DNA of 5,236 nt from JANRIZ01 sp033764445 (GCA_033764445.1 JANRIZ010000158.1:1-5236), one strand, 5' to 3'. Positions 1 to 5,236 are shown, numbered from the stretch's first letter. Notes: generated from the letters alone by a model not told the origin. Numbers and translations are program-made.

Positions 1-20
1 GCAAATTCAACAAATTTTGC
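1..20 (-). repeat. AT-rich imperfect inverted repeat after the YjbQ-family gene
   Basis: Bases 1-7 (GCAAATT) and 13-20 (AATTTTGC) are complementary with one bulged base and a 5-base loop. The structure starts six bases beyond the YjbQ-family stop codon. A transcript of that gene would fold here, so it could be part of a terminator. No U-tract can be seen because the window ends, and the stem is AT-rich and weak. It may be fortuitous. Confidence 0.2.
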
Positions 21-25
21 CGCAT

Positions 26-442
26 TCACTCCCCGATAATCTTGATCAGCACCCGCTTTTTGCGGCGTCCGTCGAATTCCCCGTAGAAAATGCATTCCCA
101 CGGACCGAAGTCCAGACGTCCCTCCGTAACGGCCACGACGACCTCCCGGCCCATGACGCTGCGTTTGAGATGGGCATCGGCATTGTCCTCGGCCCCGTTG
201 TGCGCGTACTGCGAATGCGGTTTCTCCGGGGCGAGCTTTTCGAGCCACCTTTCAAAATCCGCGTGCAGTCCGCTTTCATTGTCATTGATGAAAACCGAGG
301 CCGTGATGTGCATGGCATTGACCAGACACAGCCCCTCCCGGACCCCGCTGGCCCGCACGGCGGACTCCACCTGCGGCGTGATGTTGACGAAGGCCCGGCG
401 TGCGGGTGTCTCAAAAACCAGTTCCTGTCGGTGCGATTTCAT
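26..442 (-). CDS. yjbQ: YjbQ/UPF0047 family protein (secondary thiamine-phosphate synthase-like)
   Basis: This 138-residue protein has the normal length for the single-domain YjbQ/UPF0047 family and shows its conserved blocks. Residues 40-56 carry the H-[IT]-T-A...N-[DN]-x-E type block (H45, T47, N55, E56). Residues 80-92 carry YAHN...NADAH (H81, D89, H91). Residues 107-127 carry the G-x-W-E/Q ... F-x-GEFDG block (W115, G121, D124), followed by basic residues and a beta strand. Family members form small trimeric cytoplasmic proteins with a His-rich, metal-like site. E. coli YjbQ has weak thiamine-phosphate synthase activity, but the main physiological role of the family is unsettled. The start ATG at 440-442 is supported by the family N-terminus. 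There is no Shine-Dalgarno at normal spacing, only a G-run touching the ATG, so a leaderless transcript is possible. It lies 70 bp downstream of the response regulator in the same direction. No obvious functional link to the two-component system is visible. Confidence 0.93.
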   Translation of the reverse strand: MKSHRQELVFETPARRAFVNITPQVESAVRASGVREGLCLVNAMHITASVFINDNESGLHADFERWLEKLAPEKPHSQYAHNGAEDNADAHLKRSVMGREVVVAVTEGRLDFGPWECIFYGEFDGRRKKRVLIKIIGE

Positions 443-448
443 CCCCCG

Positions 449-476
449 ATTCAGCCACAGTCTGGAACGGAATCAA
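449..476 (-). promoter_or_regulatory. Possible promoter of the YjbQ-family gene
   Basis: Reading the minus strand, TTGATT (471-476; four of six matches to TTGACA) is followed after 16 bases by CTGAAT (449-454; the last three bases match TATAAT). Only six bases separate this -10-like hexamer from the ATG, so transcription would start at or very near the initiation codon. This agrees with the missing Shine-Dalgarno. The hexamers are mediocre, so the call is tentative. Read-through from the response regulator is the alternative. Confidence 0.25.
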
Positions 477-501
477 TTCCGGACCTCGCCGGGAATTTTT
501 T
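475..501. terminator. Inverted repeat between response regulator and YjbQ-family gene, terminator-like on the plus strand
   Basis: AATTCCGG (475-482) pairs with CCGGGAATT (489-497), with one bulged G and a 6-base loop. On the plus strand the 3' arm runs into a T-tract ending at 501, which has the form of an intrinsic terminator. On the minus strand, the direction in which both flanking genes are transcribed, the stem sits just after the regulator stop codon but lacks a following T-run. It could act as a weak terminator or 3' stabiliser for the kinase-regulator transcript, or block antisense transcription entering the regulator. Which strand it serves cannot be decided from sequence. Confidence 0.35.
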
Positions 502-512
502 CAGGCCCATCC

Positions 513-1214
513 CTACGTCTCCAACCGATACCCCACTCCGTGCGCGGTGAGAAGATGCCGGGGCTGGGCGGGGTCGGCCTCGATCTTCTGGCGGATTTTC
601 ACGATCACCTGGTCGAGGGTCCGGGTCGTGCCGTAGTATTCGATGCCCCACACACGGTCGAGAATGTCGTTGCGGCTGACGACCTTCCCGGCTTCCGCAA
701 AAAGCAGCGCGAGGATGTGCAGTTCCTTTTCGGTCAGGTCAAATTTCTCCTTTTTCCCGCGCACGCCCCGCATGGCCTTCGCATCAATGGTCACCTCCCC
801 AAAACGGATCATTTCGGGAATCTCCACCCCCCGTGCCTCCCTTTCCGGACGGGACCGACGCAGCAGGGCCTGCACGCGCGCCAACAGCTCCCGGATGCCG
901 AAGGGCTTGGTCATGTAGTCATCCGCACCCAGTTCAAGCCCCACGACCTTGTCAATCTCCTGTCCCTTCGCGGTGAGCATCAGGATGGGGGTCTGGATTT
1001 TTTCCGCCCGCAACTCCTTGCACAGGTCAAACCCGCTTTTGCCGGGCAGCATCACATCGAGAATGATCAGGTCCGGCACATTTTGTTTCACAAAGGGCAA
1101 CACCTGCCGTCCGTCCCCGATTTCGCTGGTCTCATACCCCTCGCTTTTGAGGGACTCGACCAGCCCCAGTCGGATGTGGGCGTCATCTTCAATGACGAGA
1201 ATGTGTTTTTTCAT
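513..1214 (-). CDS. OmpR/PhoB-family two-component response regulator
   Basis: This 233-residue cytoplasmic DNA-binding regulator has the standard length of the OmpR/PhoB family. Residues 4-118 form a receiver domain with acidic residues E9/D10/D11, phosphoacceptor D53 in ILDVMLPG, T81 and K103 in the MTKPF loop, so phosphotransfer looks intact. Residues about 136-232 form a winged-helix DNA-binding domain ending in the typical GVGYRLE wing. In the recognition helix the common DVHI pattern reads DQVI, so base contacts may differ from PhoB itself. The start is the ATG at 1212-1214, preceded by a good Shine-Dalgarno (GGAGAG, 1220-1225, five bases upstream). That ATG overlaps the kinase stop codon as ATGA, which indicates translational coupling. 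It should receive phosphate from the kinase encoded immediately upstream. Family members bind tandem direct repeats of about 11 bp, and such an array occurs at 4807-4857. The exact subfamily (PhoB-like or other) cannot be assigned. Confidence 0.96.
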   Translation of the reverse strand: MKKHILVIEDDAHIRLGLVESLKSEGYETSEIGDGRQVLPFVKQNVPDLIILDVMLPGKSGFDLCKELRAEKIQTPILMLTAKGQEIDKVVGLELGADDYMTKPFGIRELLARVQALLRRSRPEREARGVEIPEMIRFGEVTIDAKAMRGVRGKKEKFDLTEKELHILALLFAEAGKVVSRNDILDRVWGIEYYGTTRTLDQVIVKIRQKIEADPAQPRHLLTAHGVGYRLET

Positions 1215-3289
1215 GTGGTCTCTCCGGTTTCTGCCGCCAAGGGCAGGCTGAGTGTGAAATTGCTGCCGCCCTCCTTGCGTGCGGCAAAGGTGACGGTCCC
1301 CCCGTGGTCGGTGGCGATTTTGCGGGCGAGGGTCAGCCCAAGGCCCGAGCCCTGGATGCCGCTCGAAAGACTGTCGTGGGCCCGGTAAAAATGCTCGAAA
1401 ATCTTCCGTTCCTCGCCTGCGGGCACGCCCAGGCCGCGGTCGAGGACACTCAGGTGCAGCCACCCGGCATCGGTATAGGTCTGCAACTCGACATGCTTCT
1501 GCGCGGTCGAATATTTTTCGGCATTGGAAAGCAGGTTGATGAGAACCTGCGCAATCGCATCCCCGTCGCCGTACACGGGATACGGTCCGGGCTGCGAGGT
1601 CCACTTGGTTTCAAAACCCTGGTTTTTCAGATGCATCTCCTGCCCCTCCCATATCCGTTCAACCAGCGGATACAGGTCCAGGTTCTCCTTGTGGTACCGC
1701 TTTTCGTTGCGCTCCAGTTTCGCAAAGTCCAGCACGTTGTTGATCAGCCGGGTCAGCCGCTCACTTTCCAGGGTGATGATCCGGAGCGAATGGGCGACCT
1801 TTGCCGGCTCGGTCACACGCCCCTGCAGCATCAGCTCCGCAAACATGCGGATCGATGTCAGCGGGGTCTTCAATTCGTGCGAGACGTTCGAGACAAAGTC
1901 CGTCTTTTTGCGGACGAGATCCATCTGCCGCCGTGTGTCCCGGAAGATCAGCCGCAGTCCCAGACCGATGGAAAACATGGAGAGTGTGATCAGTCCGGTG
2001 AGCAAAAGACTCATCTGGCTGGCCGCCCGGGCGAGTTTGTCCGGGTCCTTCAAATACACGGCCACCTCCCAGTGGGGCAGAACCTCGCCCACCTCGGTGG
2101 CGACAAAGGGTTTCTTCCAATCCGTCTCCACCCCGGGCCACGACACGGCAAACGGCCTGGCCCGGTCATCCAACAGGGCGAGGTAATAATCCGCCGTGTG
2201 CGCGTCGGCAAGGATCGGTGCCAGGACGCCCCTCAGATCCTTCGGATCAACCATCACCCCATAAACGGTCTGTTCATCGGCCTGGGACCGCATCCAGAAA
2301 AACAGCTGCAGCCGGTCATTGACAAACCGCGCCAGGATCCCCTGACGGTCGGTCGCGGCCACACGGTTAAACAGGGTCGTCTCGGTCACCAGCTGCGAAG
2401 GAAATGCCTTGTCCTCCTGGCCGGGCAAAACGGGGCTCTGGACCGGGGCGACATTCCGGTACATGGAACCTTCCGCATTGCGGCCCCGCATCTTCAAGGT
2501 CTGCCTTTTTTTAGCCTCCGCTTCCGGCTCTCGCCCGGGCCCGGGCAGGTCCGCATCCTTGGAAAGTGCCGCAGGCGCCGCCGCGGGGACGGCCGCCTGC
2601 GGCGCATTTTGCTCCGCGGAGGATGGTGCCGCGGGGAGGGCCCGCGTTTTGTCGGCATCGGTCGCCTCCGGCGCACGGGCCGATTCCCGGATGGAATCCG
2701 CCCCGGTGGCGGCCTGCACCGCCTGGGGAATTTCATTTTTTAATTCCGGATCCGGCAGGGACTCGGTTTTCTCCTTTTGGGTCCGTGCGAGACTCTGTAT
2801 TGCATCGCTCCATCCTTTTTTACCTCCCTGCTGGAACCGCAGTTCCTCCTCAAACCGGACGTTGCCGGCATACAATGGGACCGCCTCCCGGCTTCCCAGG
2901 AAATCCGCATTGTCCCGCAAAAACTGTCTGGCCTGCGGGGTCACCCCGGACTGATCCTCCAGGGGGGAAAGGACCCGGCCCCGGAGGGTCACGGCAAATC
3001 CCACACCCGGATGGGGCCAGCGCTCCGCCAGCATTTCATTGAACCGATCCGGGGTGAGTCCGGTCTTGCCTCCCTCCATGGTCTGCACGGCATCCTTGAA
3101 GGACTGGAAACGGGCATTGACGGCCAGCCGCAACTGCCCGGCGACGGACACCGCTTCCCGCTGGAGGAGTTCGGATTGCTGGCGTTCCAGAACGATCCGC
3201 TGTTCCCGCGTCCCCCGCAGGGCGAGCCCGCCGAGGACAAAGGCGGGCAGCAGGACCAGGAGGATCAGAATGATCAGGCTTTTTTTCAT
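1211..3289 (-). CDS. Membrane sensor histidine kinase with large extracytoplasmic domain
   Basis: This 692-residue kinase has an N-terminal membrane segment (about 4-24), an extracytoplasmic region of roughly 400 residues, and a second membrane segment (about 427-449). A HisKA domain follows with the phosphorylated histidine H471 in SNVSHELKTPL, then a HATPase domain: N-box LINLLSNA (583-590), G1 DRGLG (617-621), F-box FEHFYR (631-636) and G2 GSGLGL (647-652). All catalytic motifs are intact. Only about 20 residues separate the second membrane segment from the H-box, so there is no room for a HAMP domain. The sensor region has a helical part (about 28-70), a globular part to about 155, an Ala/Pro/Glu-rich low-complexity stretch (about 170-290), and a second globular part (about 295-420). 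I do not recognise the ligand-binding fold. The ATG is preceded by GGAGGAAGG (3299-3307) at 9 bases. Its stop overlaps the regulator start, so the two form one signalling pair. Confidence 0.95.
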   Translation of the reverse strand: MKKSLIILILLVLLPAFVLGGLALRGTREQRIVLERQQSELLQREAVSVAGQLRLAVNARFQSFKDAVQTMEGGKTGLTPDRFNEMLAERWPHPGVGFAVTLRGRVLSPLEDQSGVTPQARQFLRDNADFLGSREAVPLYAGNVRFEEELRFQQGGKKGWSDAIQSLARTQKEKTESLPDPELKNEIPQAVQAATGADSIRESARAPEATDADKTRALPAAPSSAEQNAPQAAVPAAAPAALSKDADLPGPGREPEAEAKKRQTLKMRGRNAEGSMYRNVAPVQSPVLPGQEDKAFPSQLVTETTLFNRVAATDRQGILARFVNDRLQLFFWMRSQADEQTVYGVMVDPKDLRGVLAPILADAHTADYYLALLDDRARPFAVSWPGVETDWKKPFVATEVGEVLPHWEVAVYLKDPDKLARAASQMSLLLTGLITLSMFSIGLGLRLIFRDTRRQMDLVRKKTDFVSNVSHELKTPLTSIRMFAELMLQGRVTEPAKVAHSLRIITLESERLTRLINNVLDFAKLERNEKRYHKENLDLYPLVERIWEGQEMHLKNQGFETKWTSQPGPYPVYGDGDAIAQVLINLLSNAEKYSTAQKHVELQTYTDAGWLHLSVLDRGLGVPAGEERKIFEHFYRAHDSLSSGIQGSGLGLTLARKIATDHGGTVTFAARKEGGSNFTLSLPLAAETGETT

Positions 3290-3450
3290 GCGGGTGAACC
3301 TTCCTCCATCTAGCCACAGTCGGGTCCTTGATGAAACACGGATTTTTCATTCCCGGAGTGTCCGGCCCGAAAATCCGGCGTCTGCCTGGGAAGCCCGATC
3401 CCCGGACGGGTCTCCCCGCCGGGAACCGGGAATGGATTCGATGCGCGGCC
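3290..3450 (-). other. GC-rich intergenic region between VWA gene and kinase gene
   Basis: This 161-bp gap lies inside a co-directional gene run. It contains several short GC-rich hairpin candidates: GGTTCCC against GGGAGACC at 3409-3427 (one bulge, one wobble), CCCGTC against GATCGGG at 3394-3410 (one bulge), and CCGGA-GTG-TCCGG near 3354-3366. The first two share bases and could not form together. None is followed by a T-run, so no classical terminator is evident. Closer to the kinase start, TTCATC is followed after 16 bases by CTAGAT, only a weak promoter match. Either a separate kinase-regulator promoter or read-through from the VWA gene with processing or attenuation is possible. Confidence 0.35.
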
Positions 3451-4776
3451 TTATTTGCGCTGTTTTTTCTGCTCGTAGTTGTCGTACTGGAAGGCCTTGC
3501 GCCCGGCGCGATCAAATCCGCCGTTGCTGTCGAGGAAATCCGCATCCTTGGAGATTTTTTCGGTTTCCTCCTTGAGCCTCTCACTCCGGTAGGCCGCCGG
3601 CAGCGCCGCATTTTGCGCCGCACGGCTTTTCATCAGGCTGCTGGCCCCCACGACATCCCCCTTGTCGACCAATTCCAGCGCCCGTTCACGGTCCACACGG
3701 TTGGAAACGAGTGCGAGTTCCCGGGCCACCTCTCCATTGAGTGAGGCCTCGGAAACTTTCACGTCCCCGGTCAGCTCGATGCTGGCGTTCCCGGACTGTT
3801 TTTTCTCGGTCCCGGCCTCCTCATCGCGGTACACAATCTGGGCCCGGGCGACTTCCAAACGGTCCTTGGACCCGGGGGAGGTGAGGCGGGCCCTGACCAA
3901 AATGCTGCGCTGCTGGGCCCCATACAGTTCGGGCACGGTGACTTCGGCGGTCCGGTTCTGAAAACGGATTTCCGGTTCGCCGATGACTTCGACCGGCTCA
4001 AGTCCCTCGGGCAGCTCGATGATGATCCGGATGTTCCGGGCGAGGATGTTCTGCAGGCGTCCGAGTTCCTCCGCAAAAATACCGGGGAGTTTTTCGGTAT
4101 CCTTCACGTAGTAATAATTGGCGGCGCTCGACTCAGCCAATGCCACCATCAGGTCCTCGTTGTAGTCGTCCCCCAGTCCGATGGTTGTCACGGGCAGTCC
4201 CTCCCGGCGCAAATCCCGCCCCAACCGGGCCAGGTCCTGCGGACGCGAAGGGCCCACGTTGGCGATGCCGTCGGAAAGCAGAATGACGCGGTTGATCTTT
4301 TCGGAATTCAAATGCTCGCGCAACTGGTCGGCTCCCAGGCGCACCCCGGCGTACAGGGCTGTGCTGCCGCGGTCGGTGATCTGGCTGATCTTGCGTTTGA
4401 TCGCACCGGGATCGGTCACTTTCCGTGCGGGCACAAGGACCTCGGCCACGTCATCATACACAATGACCGACAGGGTGTCCCGGGAGGTGAGCCGGTCCAC
4501 CACCATGGCCGCCGCCTGGCGTGCCTTCTCCAGTTTGGCTCCGGCCATGGATCCGGACCGGTCCAGAACCAGCGCAATATTCAATGGGGCGCGACGTCTC
4601 AGCTTCGAATCCCGTCCCTTGACGTCAAAACGAAGGACCACCTCCGAACCCACATCGCGGATGATCTTCCCGCGTTCGGGGGTGATGGTGAAGGTCAGGG
4701 TTTCGGCGCCGCTGAGGTGATAGAGCATCAATCCAAGCAACGCCCCGGCTGTGAGGAGAACAGTGAATGTTTTCAT
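3451..4776 (-). CDS. Exported VWA-domain protein with intact MIDAS metal site
   Basis: This 441-residue protein starts with a Sec-type signal sequence or anchor: K2, a hydrophobic core at about 4-19, and a possible cleavage after SGA (residue 24). A short beta-rich segment follows (25-64), then a von Willebrand factor A domain (about 65-245). All metal-ion-dependent adhesion site residues are visible: D72-x-S74-x-S76 in LDRSGSM, T139 in RGSTAL and D169 in LLSDG. Residues about 246-340 look like a second beta-sandwich. Residues about 345-410 are helical and of the kind that follows VWA domains in YfbK-like and 'Ca-activated chloride channel' annotated bacterial proteins. The tail is Lys/Gln-rich. 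VWA domains bind protein partners through Mg2+ or Ca2+, and no enzymatic motif is seen. The start is fixed by the signal sequence and an in-frame stop shortly upstream. No Shine-Dalgarno occurs at normal spacing, only GGGG abutting the ATG. It lies 161 bp upstream of the kinase in the same direction, so it may be a partner of that system, though this is inference. Confidence 0.94.
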   Translation of the reverse strand: MKTFTVLLTAGALLGLMLYHLSGAETLTFTITPERGKIIRDVGSEVVLRFDVKGRDSKLRRRAPLNIALVLDRSGSMAGAKLEKARQAAAMVVDRLTSRDTLSVIVYDDVAEVLVPARKVTDPGAIKRKISQITDRGSTALYAGVRLGADQLREHLNSEKINRVILLSDGIANVGPSRPQDLARLGRDLRREGLPVTTIGLGDDYNEDLMVALAESSAANYYYVKDTEKLPGIFAEELGRLQNILARNIRIIIELPEGLEPVEVIGEPEIRFQNRTAEVTVPELYGAQQRSILVRARLTSPGSKDRLEVARAQIVYRDEEAGTEKKQSGNASIELTGDVKVSEASLNGEVARELALVSNRVDRERALELVDKGDVVGASSLMKSRAAQNAALPAAYRSERLKEETEKISKDADFLDSNGGFDRAGRKAFQYDNYEQKKQRK

Positions 4777-4855
4777 CCCCCATTGGTAACGCGTCCGGGC
4801 AAAAAGTTGTCAGCAGGCGGTCAGAGAATTGTAAAAAAGATGTAATGGAGGGGTG
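4777..4855. promoter_or_regulatory. Divergent intergenic region between VWA gene and plus-strand membrane gene
   Basis: The two genes point away from each other, so this short region must hold promoters for at least one of them and probably both. It contains an AT-richer core (about 4801-4846) in otherwise GC-rich DNA. For the VWA gene, the minus strand reads CTGACA (4808-4813; five of six matches to TTGACA), then 17 bases, then GTTACC (4785-4790), a poor -10. A regulator-assisted promoter is therefore more likely than a strong constitutive one. The repeats and the plus-strand promoter are listed separately. Confidence 0.55.
4807..4835 (+). promoter_or_regulatory. Candidate sigma-70-type promoter of the rightward membrane gene
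   Basis: TTGTCA (4807-4812; five of six matches to the -35 consensus), a 17-base spacer and TGTAAA (4830-4835; four of six matches to the -10 consensus) give near-ideal geometry. Transcription would start around 4842 and give a very short leader containing GGAGG (4847-4851) before the ATG at 4856. An alternative -10 is TGTAAT (4841-4846; five of six), but its partner 17 bases upstream is weak. The site coincides with the 11-bp repeat array, so a bound regulator could compete with or recruit polymerase here. Confidence 0.4.
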
Positions 4856-4857
4856 AT
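4807..4857. promoter_or_regulatory. Array of 11-bp tandem direct repeats, Pho-box-like operator
   Basis: Five 7-base units start every 11 bp: TTGTCAG (4807), CGGTCAG (4818), TTGTAAA (4829), ATGTAAT (4840) and the more divergent GGGTGAT (4851). All share GTNA at the same phase (4809, 4820, 4831, 4842, 4853). OmpR/PhoB-family regulators bind head-to-tail on direct repeats at about one helical turn. The E. coli Pho box has TGTCA-containing 7-base repeats at an 11-bp period, and Bacillus PhoP sites show the same period on related hexamers (here TTTACA and CTGACA on the minus strand). The array lies 31-81 bp upstream of the VWA start, a typical activator position, and overlaps the divergent promoter. 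The encoded response regulator is the obvious candidate ligand. The resemblance is by eye and unproven. Confidence 0.45.
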
Positions 4858-5236
4858 GCCAGTTCCCGGTTCTCGGTTGCCGGAGGGAACCAGCCGCGTC
4901 AGACCGGACTGGGTTCAATTCAGGGAAATGGCCTTTCAAACGGACCGATCAACCGGTAGCATGTTGCAGATGCTGGCAGATGATCCAAAGTTTGAGCGGA
5001 TGAAATCAGTCTTGCTGGTCATTCATTCGGTGATTCTCCTCGGTTACGCCTACTTCTTCCTGATCGTCGTCCCGGTTTTTATGAATATATTCAATGATTT
5101 TGGGGCGAAACTTCCATTCCTGACACAGCTGATGAACGAATCAAGTGGTTTCTTTCGTACCATTTACGGCTTCTATTTGGGTGCGGCACTCATCGCGCTT
5201 TTTATCCACTACGACCTCAAAACATTTACGTATGCA
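4856..5236 (+). CDS. Partial small membrane protein with T2SF-like module (5' part, open at window end)
   Basis: The frame stays open to the last base, giving 127 residues from this start, and the 3' part is outside the window. After a hydrophilic, Arg-rich N-terminus there is a membrane segment (about 52-73), a short segment with the pattern P-x-F-x-x-x-F-x-x-FGAKLP-x-x-T-x-x-L, and a second membrane segment (about 103-118). This order of membrane segment, FGAxLP loop and membrane segment resembles part of the GspF/PilC-type T2SF domain of type II secretion and pilus platforms, but the usual cytoplasmic helical domain is absent before it. The function is unknown. I chose ATG 4856 because GGAGGGG lies just upstream and a promoter fits. 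ATG 4928 (preceded by a weak, close AGGGA) and ATG 5000 are in-frame alternatives. A start at 4928 would leave a structured leader. It is divergent from the VWA gene and may share its regulatory region. Confidence 0.7.
   Translation, partial: MPVPGSRLPEGTSRVRPDWVQFREMAFQTDRSTGSMLQMLADDPKFERMKSVLLVIHSVILLGYAYFFLIVVPVFMNIFNDFGAKLPFLTQLMNESSGFFRTIYGFYLGAALIALFIHYDLKTFTYA
4862..4890 (+). repeat. Imperfect hairpin at the start of the rightward gene
   Basis: GTTCCC (4862-4867) is the exact complement of GGGAAC (4885-4890). GG/CC pairs continue inward with a small bulge. No T-run follows on either strand, so it does not look like a terminator. If translation starts at 4928 it would be a leader structure. 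If it starts at 4856 it would lie in the first codons and could affect initiation. Confidence 0.3.

Noticed and set aside
90..1388. Long open frame on the plus strand (432 codons) antisense to the YjbQ-family, regulator and kinase genes
   Set aside because: It lies opposite three genes with clear family motifs, its translation has no recognisable domain, and long antisense frames are common in GC-rich DNA.
1215..1604. Upstream extension of the response regulator frame (start near 1604)
   Set aside because: It overlaps the kinase catalytic domain, its translation is low-complexity Arg-rich, and the receiver domain starts properly at ATG 1214 with its own Shine-Dalgarno.
1304..2743. Long open frame on the plus strand (479 codons) antisense to the kinase gene
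   Set aside because: The minus strand encodes intact H, N, G1, F and G2 boxes here. The antisense product is Arg/Gly/Pro-rich without motifs.
2420..2797. Low-complexity kinase stretch as evidence of a frameshift or two fused genes
   Set aside because: The frame is continuous, the membrane segment and catalytic domain follow in the same frame, and no internal start with a ribosome binding site is evident.
3394..3427. GC-rich hairpins as a terminator of the VWA gene
   Set aside because: The stems carry bulges, two overlap each other, and no T-run follows. I report them only as structure in the intergenic region.
4312..4845. Plus-strand open frame opposite the VWA gene's 5' half and the intergenic region
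   Set aside because: It covers the MIDAS-encoding region on the opposite strand, shows no recognisable features, and would conflict with the intergenic control signals.

Overview
The window is a GC-rich stretch of what looks like a Gram-negative bacterial chromosome. It holds four complete genes on the minus strand and the 5' part of one gene on the plus strand. The Sec-type N-terminus of the VWA protein and the envelope-spanning histidine kinase fit a cell with a periplasm. The style of the proteins (an unusual kinase sensor, a YfbK-like VWA protein, a small protein resembling a type II secretion F module) would fit Verrucomicrobiota or a related PVC lineage. That placement is an impression from sequence style and is tentative. 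No tRNA, rRNA, CRISPR, transposase or attachment site is visible.

Layout, left to right: a YjbQ/UPF0047 protein (minus, 26-442); a 70-bp gap with an inverted repeat and a possible promoter; an OmpR/PhoB-family response regulator (minus, 513-1214); a large membrane sensor histidine kinase (minus, 1211-3289), whose stop overlaps the regulator start as ATGA; a 161-bp GC-rich gap (3290-3450); an exported von Willebrand factor A (VWA) protein with an intact metal site (minus, 3451-4776); a 79-bp divergent intergenic region (4777-4855); and a partial membrane protein (plus, from 4856 and open at the window end).

Transcription on the minus strand would read VWA protein, then kinase, then regulator, then YjbQ. 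Kinase and regulator are clearly translationally coupled and form one two-component system. The VWA protein lies directly upstream in the same direction and is probably exported, as is the kinase sensor domain, so a functional link is plausible but unproven.

The most interesting signal is in the divergent intergenic region. GTNA occurs five times at exactly 11-bp steps (starting at 4809, 4820, 4831, 4842 and 4853), in a context resembling the tandem direct repeats bound by PhoB/PhoP-type regulators. It lies about 30-80 bp upstream of the VWA start and overlaps a plausible sigma-70 promoter and ribosome binding site of the divergent gene. The simplest hypothesis is that the regulator encoded here binds it and controls the VWA-kinase-regulator unit and the divergent membrane gene.
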